Below are positions 1 to 10,802 of a stretch of 42,273 bases of DNA, in pieces. Origin of the DNA: Flavobacteriales bacterium (lineage in GTDB: Bacteria > Bacteroidota > Bacteroidia > Flavobacteriales_D > Crocinitomicaceae); NCBI GenBank assembly GCA_013373595.1, contig JABXHO010000134.1:1-42273 (forward strand), read 5' to 3'. Both the position numbers and the translations under genes were made by a program. The notes under the pieces were generated by a model, which was not told the DNA's origin, did no database searches, and worked only from the letters and a program-made list of their open reading frames with translations. The first letter of the stretch is position 1, and every line of letters starts with the position of its first letter.

Positions 1-1557
1 AATCATGTAGTACAACATTATCACAATTCCGACGACCATTCCAGATATTGCTCCTTGTTTGTTCATGCGTTTATCGAAAATACCCAAAATAATGGCAGGG
101 AAGAACGATGCTGCCGCAAGACCAAACGCCAGGGCGACGACGGCTGCCACAAATCCTGGAGGATAAATTCCAAACAATCCAGCCACGATGATTGCTACCA
201 CAATGGCAATACGTGCCACTCTTAACTCTCCTTTATCCGAAATATCTGGCTTGATTTGCTTCTTGATTAAATCGTGCGAAACAGATGTTGAAATCACCAA
301 CAGCAATCCAGCTGCGGTAGAAAGTGCTGCTGCCAATCCTCCTGCCGCCACTAAGGCAATTACCCAGTTCGGCAAGTTGGCAATTTCAGGATTCGCTAGC
401 ACCATGATATCTCGATCGACATATAATTCATTTGCTTCTGGCCCAGGATTCGAAATTGTTCGTTCTCCGTGTAAGCCTCGTTGCTCAGTGAAAATCGGTT
501 TTTTCCCATCCAATGCAGCACCTGCTACGTATTGAATTTTTCCGTCTCCGTTTTTATCACTCCAAGCAATCAAGCCTGTATTTTCCCAGTTTCTGAACCA
601 GTCTGGCATTTCAGCGTAGCTTTTATCCGTTACCGTTTCGATGAGATTTGTTCGTGCAAATACCGATACAGCAGGAGCTGCAGTGTAGAGAATCGCGATA
701 AACAACAAAGCCAAACCTGCCGATTTACGTGCATCTTTCACTTTAGGCACGGTAAAGAATCGAACAATTACGTGAGGTAATCCCGCTGTTCCAACCATCA
801 AAGCAACGGTAATTGCAAACACATCCCATGTTGATTTCGACCCGCTCGTGTATTCTTTAAATCCAAGTTCGGTATGCAAAGCGTCGAGTTTATCGAGCAG
901 ATATACTCCTTCTTCCACTTCGCCTCCCATTCCCATTTGCGGAATTGGATTTCCAGTCATTTGAAAGGAGATGAAAATAGCGGGCACCATGAAGGCAAAA
1001 ATCAATACGCAGTACTGAACCACCTGTGTGTAGGTAATTCCTTTCATCCCACCTAAAAAAGCAAACACCAGTACCACCGACATTCCAATGATAACACCTA
1101 CGGTAATGTCTACTTCCAGAAATTGGGAGAATACAATTCCAACACCTCTCATCTGTCCAGCTACGTACGTAAATGAAACAATCAAGGCACAAATCACAGC
1201 AACTGTTCGCGCCGTATTTGAGTAATAACGATCTCCAATAAAATCAGGAACGGTGAACTTTCCAAATTTTCGGAGATACGGTGCCAATAGTAATGCTAGG
1301 AGAACATATCCTCCTGTCCATCCCATCAAATACACCGAACCATCATATCCGATGAATGAAATAATCCCTGCCATCGAAATAAATGATGCAGCACTCATCC
1401 AGTCGGCAGCTGTTGCCATTCCGTTTGCCAATGGCGAAACTCCACCACCAGCAACATAGAAATCCTTTGTTGAACCAGCTCGGGCCCAAATGGCGATTCC
1501 AAAGTAGAGGGCAAACGTTAGCCCTACCAGTATCCATGTCCATACTTCTACACTCAT
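1..1557 (-). CDS. Sodium:solute symporter (ActP/VC_2705-like), 3' end cut by window edge
   Basis: Inner-membrane Na+-coupled carboxylate (acetate-type) transporter of the SSS family. The frame is open from an ATG at 1557 to the window edge, giving 519 codons with no stop, so the C-terminus is missing. The N-terminus reads MSVEVWTWILVG, followed by the family motif ADWMSAASFISMAG near residues 48-61, then many hydrophobic segments consistent with about 13 helices. A large hydrophilic insert holds an EF-hand-like loop DKNGDGKI at residues 334-341, which I associate with the VC_2705 subfamily. The next gene upstream on this strand is the DUF4212 small subunit that normally pairs with this subfamily, which supports the assignment. 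The substrate is not proven by sequence; acetate or another short carboxylate is an inference from the family. Confidence 0.9.
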   Translation of the reverse strand, partial: MSVEVWTWILVGLTFALYFGIAIWARAGSTKDFYVAGGGVSPLANGMATAADWMSAASFISMAGIISFIGYDGSVYLMGWTGGYVLLALLLAPYLRKFGKFTVPDFIGDRYYSNTARTVAVICALIVSFTYVAGQMRGVGIVFSQFLEVDITVGVIIGMSVVLVFAFLGGMKGITYTQVVQYCVLIFAFMVPAIFISFQMTGNPIPQMGMGGEVEEGVYLLDKLDALHTELGFKEYTSGSKSTWDVFAITVALMVGTAGLPHVIVRFFTVPKVKDARKSAGLALLFIAILYTAAPAVSVFARTNLIETVTDKSYAEMPDWFRNWENTGLIAWSDKNGDGKIQYVAGAALDGKKPIFTEQRGLHGERTISNPGPEANELYVDRDIMVLANPEIANLPNWVIALVAAGGLAAALSTAAGLLLVISTSVSHDLIKKQIKPDISDKGELRVARIAIVVAIIVAGLFGIYPPGFVAAVVALAFGLAAASFFPAIILGIFDKRMNKQGAISGMVVGIVIMLYYMI

Positions 1558-1606
1558 AATAATTTGTTTAATGTTTTATGTTGATTCAATCCTTGTACTG
1601 ATTGAA

Positions 1607-1873
1607 TTATTCGTCGTAACCATATTTCTTATCTAGCTTGTTCATGATTCTCATGTATACAAAAATGAGTATCACAAAGACATAGATAGACCCTTGTTGG
1701 GCGAACCAAAATCCAAGTTTGAATCCTTCTAATCGGAATTGATTCAATTCATCTTTCAACAAGATTCCGAAGACACACGACACTGTGAACCAGATCGTAA
1801 GTAGAATCGTCAAATACTTCAGATTCTCTCTCCAGTATGCTTTTGCTTTCTTTTTATCGTCTAAGTTTTTCAT
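1607..1873 (-). CDS. DUF4212 small subunit of solute:sodium symporter
   Basis: An 88-residue membrane protein with a basic N-terminus (KKKAKAYW), two hydrophobic helices (about residues 20-40 and 52-74) and a charged C-terminus (NKLDKKYGYDE). Its length, the helix-loop-helix layout and the central GFKLGFWFAQQGS motif match the DUF4212 family, annotated as putative solute:sodium symporter small subunit. It lies 49 bp upstream of the large symporter gene on the same strand, the usual arrangement, and is probably co-transcribed and co-inserted with it. Its exact role, whether stability or coupling of the large subunit, is not visible from sequence. Confidence 0.88.
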   Translation of the reverse strand: MKNLDDKKKAKAYWRENLKYLTILLTIWFTVSCVFGILLKDELNQFRLEGFKLGFWFAQQGSIYVFVILIFVYMRIMNKLDKKYGYDE

Positions 1874-1882
1874 AATTTCAGT

Positions 1883-3121
1883 TTATAGGAATATCATGGC
1901 TTGTACCGAAACAGTATTGCTTTGTACAGTTCCGAAAGTTTCGTTTTTGAAGTCGAGCGTTAACTTGGAATGATGTCCCGTGAAATAGGCGTTAATTCCT
2001 GCTCCGATTACATTTCTAGTATCTGATGTGACATCGTAATTATTGTTCGCAAACGAAACATAAGGTTGGAATCGTGTTTTTGAAAGATCACCTGGAATTA
2101 CATATCCTACATGGGAGTAGATCATATTTCCAGAACCATAAGCGCTAAACAAATAATCGCGTCCGTAATCGTTATACTGATACTTGGCATATGCTGTAAT
2201 TGCTCCGTTTTTCTCTCCAATTGGCAATTCTAGAAAAGCATCTCCGGCGAATAACAATACGTTCTCCCCCGACATTCCACCGAGTGTATCTGTTGACACC
2301 ACAGAACCGTTTGGATGCGCAAAAAAGCCTGCCCCAATATTGAACACTTTCTTCATTCCTAAATACGTTCCCACTTTGTAAGGCAAGAAGTTCGATTCTT
2401 TGTCCAAAAAATGATAGTCGAAATAACCGGCATAGGTAAACGCTGTCGTTCTGGAGCCGAGCAGTCGCTTGCCACCATATACTGCGGAGCCATCCACTTG
2501 AGGATTTCGCCCATCAAGGCCATTCGTAACGGCGTCATTGATCGCTACGCGATATTGCAGTCTCCCGATTGATCCTTTTCCGAAGACGCCTAGATGTCGG
2601 GCAAACTGATCAGACAAACCAATTGTGGACCACGACTGACGGTTATTGTCCATCGTCATCATGTTCAATGTACTTTGATTGTTGAGTCGCGAAATGCCAT
2701 TGAAGTAATGAAGTCCACCTCCTACAGAATGATTTCCTCCAAGATTATACTGTACCCAGGCTCCGTGCAGGAATAACTGAGAACCACTTCCCTTCCCTGT
2801 TGGGCTGAGTGTACCTGCATCCAAACTGTTTAATCCGAAGTGGGTAAGAATCAGGAATCTTTTGTTGATTTGAGAGTACATGAGTACACGCGCCCTTCTG
2901 AGTCTCATGCTGACATTTGATGTGTTTGCCGGCACATTATCAGAATAAACACCTTGCATCTGCGCCCAGGAAATGATTCGAAAATACTTCAAACCATCCT
3001 CGGACAAATTCACTTTCATTCCACTCTGGTAGGGATTTGGGTACTGTTGAGCCTCCACGAAGGAAACTGCCGAAATACTCAAGAATAAAGTGAGTGTTAA
3101 TTTAGAACAGAGTTGTTTCAT
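1883..3121 (-). CDS. Outer-membrane porin (OprO/P-like beta-barrel)
   Basis: A 412-residue predicted outer-membrane protein. It starts with a signal peptide (MKQLCSKLTLTLFLSISAVS, cleavage probably after VEA near residue 24). The mature part has many alternating aromatic/glycine strands, an early RLRRARV motif (residues 73-79) typical of phosphate-selective-porin-like proteins, and a terminal strand ending in VQAMIFL, fitting a barrel closed by a hydrophobic C-terminal residue. It is the first gene of a minus-strand group with the DUF4212 gene 9 bp downstream, so it probably supplies outer-membrane passage for the solute taken up by the symporter. The pairing is inference; substrate specificity cannot be read from the sequence. 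Confidence 0.8.
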   Translation of the reverse strand: MKQLCSKLTLTLFLSISAVSFVEAQQYPNPYQSGMKVNLSEDGLKYFRIISWAQMQGVYSDNVPANTSNVSMRLRRARVLMYSQINKRFLILTHFGLNSLDAGTLSPTGKGSGSQLFLHGAWVQYNLGGNHSVGGGLHYFNGISRLNNQSTLNMMTMDNNRQSWSTIGLSDQFARHLGVFGKGSIGRLQYRVAINDAVTNGLDGRNPQVDGSAVYGGKRLLGSRTTAFTYAGYFDYHFLDKESNFLPYKVGTYLGMKKVFNIGAGFFAHPNGSVVSTDTLGGMSGENVLLFAGDAFLELPIGEKNGAITAYAKYQYNDYGRDYLFSAYGSGNMIYSHVGYVIPGDLSKTRFQPYVSFANNNYDVTSDTRNVIGAGINAYFTGHHSKLTLDFKNETFGTVQSNTVSVQAMIFL

Positions 3122-3230
3122 AAGTGTAATAGATTAATTAATAACTAATTGATCTAGTGCGCTCCTCTAAATTCTAAAAAAACTCGATTGGCAGATAAAC
3201 TACTATACTTTTATGCTAAAACTATATTTA

Positions 3231-3650
3231 TCAATCTCTAAACCTCTCCCATTTTATGAGCATGTACTTGTCTCCTAGTTCCGTAACAATTACTCCAGAA
3301 CCTTTAATGTTCGATGGTTCTGAGAAGTAGTTTGCAAGTTCATTTGCGTTCAATATTTTGTACGTAGGATGATAATTTGTCTTTTCAGGGCGTTTTACCT
3401 TGTATTTCCGCACCCAGTTCATAATGCTTACATGCGAAACACCTAGAATGCGTTCAATTTCTCGATAAGTCAACCCTTCCAAGTAAAGCTGAAGCGCTTT
3501 ATTTACGTAGTAATCGTCGATTTTCTTTCCTACCTTGTTGACTGTAAAAAAGTAACCGCATTTTTTGCATTTGTAGCGCTGTCTCTGGTTGACAATTCCG
3601 CTTTTTACGTAGTCTTCAGATCCACAACTTGGGCAGGAGGATATTCTCAT
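3231..3650 (-). CDS. Zinc-ribbon plus HTH protein resembling a domesticated IS1 InsA
   Basis: The frame opens at 3701, but the ATG at 3650 (MRISSCPSCG) is preferred because the extra 17 residues are low-complexity and lie over AT-rich upstream DNA. The product is 139 residues. Cys6, Cys9, Cys28 and Cys31 form a zinc ribbon, followed by a helix-turn-helix at about residues 53-83 (LTYREIERILGVSHVSIMNW). This is the InsA-type DNA-binding architecture of IS1/IS1595 transposases, but there is no DDE catalytic domain here or next to it, and no inverted repeats bracket it. The C-terminal 55 residues are not recognisable. The position just upstream of the porin/symporter group suggests a local transcription regulator, which is inference. 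It could also be a solitary IS remnant. Confidence 0.7.
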   Translation of the reverse strand: MRISSCPSCGSEDYVKSGIVNQRQRYKCKKCGYFFTVNKVGKKIDDYYVNKALQLYLEGLTYREIERILGVSHVSIMNWVRKYKVKRPEKTNYHPTYKILNANELANYFSEPSNIKGSGVIVTELGDKYMLIKWERFRD

Positions 3651-3662
3651 GTATATAAAATT

Positions 3663-3676
3663 AGTATATATATACT
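3663..3676. promoter_or_regulatory. Perfect 14-bp palindrome upstream of the InsA-like gene
   Basis: AGTATATATATACT is a perfect dyad 13 bp upstream of the preferred start codon of the zinc-ribbon/HTH gene. It could be an autoregulatory operator. It is also an alternating AT run, so chance or a promoter-melting region is a real alternative. Confidence 0.3.
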
Positions 3677-3871
3677 TATTTAGCAACAAAATTATTATCA
3701 CCTTATTTTTAATTTAATATCGAATTAACATCTAGACCAGAAAAGACGAGGGTTTTGGAAGATCCTGGAAATCAAACCTTGCGGAAATATGACCATATCT
3801 CTAATCCTTTGCTAATCTCCATTTTTCATCCGTCCTCTCGAAATATTTCTTAATTTCAAATCGAACATTAG

Positions 3872-5917
<2,046 letters not shown>

Positions 5918-5919
5918 AT

Positions 5920-5952
5920 CATTGCATTAAGTAGTCAATGTTTAATTTTTTG
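5920..5952 (+). terminator. Weak intrinsic terminator after fadH
   Basis: CATTG (5920-5924) pairs with CAATG (5936-5940), followed by the T-rich run tttaatttttt. The stem is only 5 bp, so this is a weak candidate. Confidence 0.35.
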
Positions 5953-6007
5953 TTAAAAGTCGATTTCCGTTCGCACTTGACTCATAAATTAATCTACATT
6001 TGATGCG

Positions 6008-6391
6008 ATGAATTTTTTTAAGACATTTCTACTTGTACTGCTCACGTCCTTTCTGGCTATTGCCAAAACAGGATATGCGGCGGCGTCTGACGTTCAGTCT
6101 GCAGCGCAAGACATCGATAATGTCTCCAACACAAATGATCTGAGTAATCAGACTTCATTTGAAACCAGTCATCAGCCCCTAGGCAATCATCTTCTTGATT
6201 TCGATTTAGAGGAAGAGGAAGAAGAAGACAGTGAGAAAAAACGCCTTTCTCAACTGCTTCCGTGTTCAATTTCATTTGAATCCACACTTGATTTCACACC
6301 AAACCTTATGGGTTGCACGTGCACAATCAAAGGGATTTCAGAAATGCAATCCATTCGATTGCACCTCATCATTCAGAAGTTTCAGATTTGA
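6008..6391 (+). CDS. Small secreted acidic protein upstream of the RND efflux operon
   Basis: A 127-residue protein I cannot assign to a family. A clear signal peptide (MNFFKTFLLVLLTSFLAIAK, cleavage near GYA-A) is followed by a Ser/Asn/Asp-rich segment. An acidic tract (DLEEEEEEDSEKK, about residues 68-80) comes next, then a hydrophobic C-terminal part with a CTC motif near residues 103-105. It sits 116 bp upstream of the efflux adaptor gene on the same strand, so co-transcription is possible. The acidic tract could bind cations in the periplasm, but that is speculation. The signal peptide and start position make it more likely a real gene than a chance frame. Confidence 0.6.
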   Translation: MNFFKTFLLVLLTSFLAIAKTGYAAASDVQSAAQDIDNVSNTNDLSNQTSFETSHQPLGNHLLDFDLEEEEEEDSEKKRLSQLLPCSISFESTLDFTPNLMGCTCTIKGISEMQSIRLHLIIQKFQI

Positions 6392-6507
6392 CATTTGATT
6401 GGCAGACATTTCCGTCTGCATGAGTTAGCGTATCCAGGTATACTGAGGTTTATCTGCATGCGTCACATATTCAAACAAACAATCATTTACCAAATCCAAA
6501 AATCGTT

Positions 6508-7614
6508 GTGAAAAATTACCCTTTCATTCGACGAGCATTATACATGCTCATTGCAGTTGCCATTTCAGTATCATCAACAAGCTGCAACTCAGAAAAAGAA
6601 CATCATTCAGAGGCTGAAGCCAACTTTCTTGTTACCCAGCCCATCATAAAAGACACATTTTTAATCAAAGACTACGTTAGTCAGATCCATGCAATTTCCC
6701 ATATTGAAATTCGCGCACAAGAACATGGTTTTCTTCAGAAGATATACGTCGATGAAGGACAGTTTGTAAAAGAGGGGCAATTGTTGTTTCAGATCATGCC
6801 TAAACTTTACAACGCTGAAGTAAACAAAGCAAGAGCCGAAGTTGATTTTGCTCGCATCGAATACCAAAACACGAAACGACTAGCGGATAGTAACGTTGTT
6901 TCTCCAAATCAACTAGCACTGGCTAAGGCGAAACTCGATAAAGCACAAGCTGAATTATCGCTTGCGCAAGTACACTTGGAGTTCACCGAAATCCGTGCTC
7001 CTTTCGATGGGTATATTGATCGCTTTCATGTTCGACTGGGAAGTCTCATCAGCGAAGGGGATTTGATGACAACACTTTCCGACAACAGTTACATGTGGGT
7101 TTACTTCAATGTATCCGAAGCTGAATACCTCGACTATCAATCCAACTTGAAAAAGGATAGTATGATGAAGGTACAGTTGCAAATGGCGAACGGAAAACGC
7201 TTTAAACATGGAGGTGTTGTAGAAACAATTGAAGCCGACTTCAACAACGAAACAGGAAACATTGCGTTTAGAGCAACTTTCCCAAATCCTGAAGGTTTGC
7301 TAAGACATGGTGAAACAGGAAGTGTGAAGGCGGAGACTCGGCTCAAAGACGCGATGCTCATCCCACAAAAAGCAACGTTTGAAATTCTCGACCGAAAATT
7401 TGTGTACGTCGTAACAAAGGACCATCGAATTAAGGCCAGAGAAATTACGATTAGCAACGAAATGCCTCACCTGTATGCCGTTTCAAAAGGGCTGAAGGAG
7501 AACGACAAAATCTTACTGGATGGACTACGAAAAGTAAGTGATGGAGATAAGATCCATTTCACCTACCGCGATCCATCTACCGTATTGTCTGAGTTAGAGT
7601 TATACGCAGAATAG
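6508..7614 (+). CDS. RND efflux periplasmic adaptor lipoprotein (MFP family)
   Basis: Adaptor bridging an inner-membrane RND pump to its outer-membrane channel. The 368-residue product starts at GTG (6508) and has a lipoprotein signal with lipobox SSTSC, lipidated at Cys26. The biotinyl-lipoyl half-motifs are visible (EIRAQEHGFLQKIYVDEGQFV near 68-88 and FTEIRAPFDGYIDRFHVRLG near 157-176) and flank an alpha-hairpin rich in Ala/Glu/Lys. Beta-barrel and membrane-proximal domains follow. The pump gene begins 23 bp downstream and the outer-membrane factor overlaps the pump, so this is the first core gene of a three-part efflux operon. The substrate class is probably drugs or amphiphiles, given the HAE1-type pump. 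No regulator gene is adjacent. Confidence 0.92.
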   Translation: MKNYPFIRRALYMLIAVAISVSSTSCNSEKEHHSEAEANFLVTQPIIKDTFLIKDYVSQIHAISHIEIRAQEHGFLQKIYVDEGQFVKEGQLLFQIMPKLYNAEVNKARAEVDFARIEYQNTKRLADSNVVSPNQLALAKAKLDKAQAELSLAQVHLEFTEIRAPFDGYIDRFHVRLGSLISEGDLMTTLSDNSYMWVYFNVSEAEYLDYQSNLKKDSMMKVQLQMANGKRFKHGGVVETIEADFNNETGNIAFRATFPNPEGLLRHGETGSVKAETRLKDAMLIPQKATFEILDRKFVYVVTKDHRIKAREITISNEMPHLYAVSKGLKENDKILLDGLRKVSDGDKIHFTYRDPSTVLSELELYAE

Positions 7615-7637
7615 TCTCACCAAAAAACTTTACGACA

Positions 7638-10600
7638 ATGTTTAAGAAAATAATACACAGACCGGTATTAGCAATTGTGATATCCATCGTAATTGTGTTT
7701 ATCGGAACACTTTCAACGCAGCAACTTCCGAAATCTCAGCTTCCACAAATTGCTCCAACAACGATTAACATTTTTATCGCCTACCCTGGAGCAAGTGCTG
7801 ATGTCTTGGTGAAGTCGACGCTGACAACCTTAGAAAACTCTATCAACGGAGCACAAGGCGTTCGATACATTGCATCGGATGCCACAAGTGCGGGAGAAGC
7901 CACCGTTCGAATTATCTTCGAACCGGGCACAGATCCTAACGATGCGATGGTACAAATTAAAACGCGTGTCGACCGTGTCATGCCGCTGCTCCCCGAACTC
8001 GTTCAACGTGAAGGGGTAATCATCATGCCGATCCAACCGAGTATGTTGATGTACGTGAACCTTTACAGTAAAGACAATAAGCTTGATGAGAAGTTCTTGT
8101 ACAACTATTCGAATGTACACATCATCCCAGAAATTAACCGAATTCCTGGTGTAGCGAGAGCGCAAATTTTGGGTAGCCGTAAATATGCAATGCGTATTTG
8201 GTTGAGCCCAGACCGTATGCGTGCTTACAACATTTCTGCTGAAGAAGTAATGGAAGCGCTTAGCGAGCAAAGTATCGTTGGACGACCTGGTCGACTCGGA
8301 CGAAGCTCTGGAATTTCCGCTCAATCCTTGGAATATGTACTTACGTACAAAGGGCGATTGAATCAAGAAAAAGAATACGAAAACATTATTATTCGCGCGA
8401 ATTCTGAAGGTGAAACGATTCACTTAAAAGACATTGCCCGCGCGCAACTCGGTAGTGAGTTCTTCGATATTTACTCGAACTTAGATGGACACCCATCTGC
8501 CTCTATCGTACTCAAGCAATCGTTTGGTAGTAACGCCACTGAAGTTATTGACAACGTAAAGGAGAAGTTGAACGAAATGAAAGGCGACTTCCCTCCAGGT
8601 GTTGACTACAAAATCAGTTACGACGTATCGAAATTCTTGGATGCATCCATCGAACAAGTAATCGATACGCTCCGCGATGCCTTTATTCTGGTTGCGTTGG
8701 TTGTCTTTATTTTCTTGGGAGATTTACGCTCTACCATCATTCCGATTTTGGCGGTTCCCGTTTCATTGATCGGTGCCTTTTTCGTGATGCAAATGTTTGG
8801 TCTATCGATCAACCTCATCACACTCTTTGCTTTGGTACTTGCGATTGGAATTGTGGTGGATGATGCCATTGTGGTGGTGGAAGCCGTCCACGAAAAAATG
8901 GAAGGCACCGACATCACCCCATACAAAGCGGTACGACAAGTAATGTCAGAAATTAGTGGGGCGATTATCGCGATTACCGCCGTAATGGTTTCCGTTTTTA
9001 TCCCAATTGCCTTCCTTTCTGGACCTGTCGGTACATTCTACCGTCAATTCTCCATCACCATGGCCAGTTCCATTGTGCTTTCTGCGTTGATTGCCCTTAC
9101 GCTTACACCCGTACTTTGTGCAATCTTCCTGAAAAACAATCATGGCAAACCACCAAAGAAGAATCCTGTTAGTTGGTTCTTAGGTAAATTCAACAAAGGA
9201 TTTGACAAACTCACAGGGCGTTACGTACAGTTGCTTCGACGCATTGTAAACCGACGCGTAGTGACAGCCGTAGTATTGATTGCCTTTGGTGTGGGTATTT
9301 TCTTCCAAAACAAATCACTTCCTGCCGGATTTATCCCAAGTGAAGATCAAGGAACGATCTACGCCATCATTCAAACACCTCCAGGTGCAACACTTGAGCG
9401 AACCAACCAAGTAGCACGCGAGTTGCAAGCCATTTGTGAGAAAGTAGATGGAATTGAATCCGTTTCCTCACTCGCTGGATACGAAATCATGACTGAAGGT
9501 CGTGGATCGAATGCAGGAACATGTTTGATCAACCTTGAACCATGGGAAGAGCGAGATAAAACCGTTCTTGAAATCATGGAAGAACTGGAAGAAAAATCGA
9601 AAGATTTGGGAGCCATCATTGAGTACTTCGAACCACCAGCAGTACCTGGATTCGGATCTTCCAGTGGGTTCTCTCTTCGACTCTTGGATAAAAATGCAGA
9701 GACGGACTACCAAGAATTCGATAAAATCAACCAGAATTTCATGAATTCGCTTCGCAAGCGAGAAGAACTTCAAGGTTTGTTCACCTTCTTCGCGGCAAAT
9801 TATCCGCAATATGAGTTGGTAATCGACAATGCAGCAGCGATGCAGAAAGGTGTCACCATCAAAAAAGCGATGGAAAACCTCAATATTCTCATCGGTAGTA
9901 CCTACGAACAAGGGTTTATCCGATTTGGTCGATTTTTCAAAGTGTATGTGCAATCAGGCCCAGAGTTTAGAAAACAACCAAGTGATATCCTCAACCTCTT
10001 CATCAAAAATGAAAGTGGAGAAATGGTGCCTTATTCTTCGTTCATGACATTGAAGAAAACACAAGGTCCAAACGAGATTACACGATACAACATGTACAAC
10101 TCGGCGTCTATTCAAGGGCTTCCTGCAGATGGATTTACAACCGCCGATGCGATCTCAGCGATCAAAGAAGAAGCGAAAAAACTTCCAAAAGGATACGATA
10201 TTGCTTGGGAAGGACTTTCCTACGATGAGGCAAATCGAGGAAATGAGTCCATTTACATCTTCCTGATTGTTTTGGTCTTCGTTTACTTGGTACTCGCAGC
10301 GCAATACGAAAGCTTCCTCTTGCCTTTGGCGGTGGTGTTCTCGCTACCCGTCGGAGTGTTTGGTTCTTTCTTCTTACTTAAAATGATGGGACTCGCCAAC
10401 GATGTATATGCACAAGTTGGACTGATCATGCTGGTCGGACTGCTGGGTAAAAACGCTGTACTGATCGTGGAATTTGCCATTCAGAAACAACGGAGCGGTT
10501 CCACCATATTCGAAGCAGCCATTGAAGGAGCAAAAGTTCGATTCCGACCAATTCTTATGACATCCTTTGCCTTTATCGCAGGATTGATTCCACTTGTCCT

Positions 10601-10802
10601 CTCACACGGAGCAGGTGCTATCGGAAACAAAACCATTGGTGGATCGGCACTCGGAGGAATGCTCTTTGGAACTTTGTTCGGGGTAATCATTATCCCTGGA
10701 CTCTACTACATATTCGCATCGCTTTCAAAAGGTCGAAAATTGATCAAAGATGAAGACGATGAACCATTAACAGAAAACATGATTGATTATGAAACTGAAT
10801 AA
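7638..10802 (+). CDS. RND efflux pump, HAE1 (AcrB/MexB-like) permease
   Basis: Proton-driven inner-membrane pump of 1054 residues, the usual length for the HAE1 family. The start ATG (MFKKIIHRPVLAIVISI) opens directly into TM1. The TM4 proton-relay aspartates are present at Asp408 and Asp409 (IGIVVDDAIVVVE), and the TM10 lysine is Lys938 (GLLGKNAVLIVEF). Two large periplasmic loops follow TM1 and TM7, in the duplicated 6+6 helix plan. The DD and K residues without heavy-metal (CusA-type) signatures favour organic substrates. The 3' end overlaps the outer-membrane-factor gene by 14 bp, indicating coupled translation. The C-terminal tail is acidic (DEDDEPLTENMIDYETE). Confidence 0.95.
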   Translation: MFKKIIHRPVLAIVISIVIVFIGTLSTQQLPKSQLPQIAPTTINIFIAYPGASADVLVKSTLTTLENSINGAQGVRYIASDATSAGEATVRIIFEPGTDPNDAMVQIKTRVDRVMPLLPELVQREGVIIMPIQPSMLMYVNLYSKDNKLDEKFLYNYSNVHIIPEINRIPGVARAQILGSRKYAMRIWLSPDRMRAYNISAEEVMEALSEQSIVGRPGRLGRSSGISAQSLEYVLTYKGRLNQEKEYENIIIRANSEGETIHLKDIARAQLGSEFFDIYSNLDGHPSASIVLKQSFGSNATEVIDNVKEKLNEMKGDFPPGVDYKISYDVSKFLDASIEQVIDTLRDAFILVALVVFIFLGDLRSTIIPILAVPVSLIGAFFVMQMFGLSINLITLFALVLAIGIVVDDAIVVVEAVHEKMEGTDITPYKAVRQVMSEISGAIIAITAVMVSVFIPIAFLSGPVGTFYRQFSITMASSIVLSALIALTLTPVLCAIFLKNNHGKPPKKNPVSWFLGKFNKGFDKLTGRYVQLLRRIVNRRVVTAVVLIAFGVGIFFQNKSLPAGFIPSEDQGTIYAIIQTPPGATLERTNQVARELQAICEKVDGIESVSSLAGYEIMTEGRGSNAGTCLINLEPWEERDKTVLEIMEELEEKSKDLGAIIEYFEPPAVPGFGSSSGFSLRLLDKNAETDYQEFDKINQNFMNSLRKREELQGLFTFFAANYPQYELVIDNAAAMQKGVTIKKAMENLNILIGSTYEQGFIRFGRFFKVYVQSGPEFRKQPSDILNLFIKNESGEMVPYSSFMTLKKTQGPNEITRYNMYNSASIQGLPADGFTTADAISAIKEEAKKLPKGYDIAWEGLSYDEANRGNESIYIFLIVLVFVYLVLAAQYESFLLPLAVVFSLPVGVFGSFFLLKMMGLANDVYAQVGLIMLVGLLGKNAVLIVEFAIQKQRSGSTIFEAAIEGAKVRFRPILMTSFAFIAGLIPLVLSHGAGAIGNKTIGGSALGGMLFGTLFGVIIIPGLYYIFASLSKGRKLIKDEDDEPLTENMIDYETE

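Noticed and set aside
890-1543. Open frames in other registers over the symporter gene
   Set aside because: The true frame is continuous from 1557 to the window edge and encodes a recognisable symporter; the others are shadows.
5994-6001. TACATTTG as a Bacteroidota -7 promoter element before the small secreted protein
   Set aside because: It matches TAnnTTTG but lies only 6 bp before the start codon and has no TTG element at the right distance.
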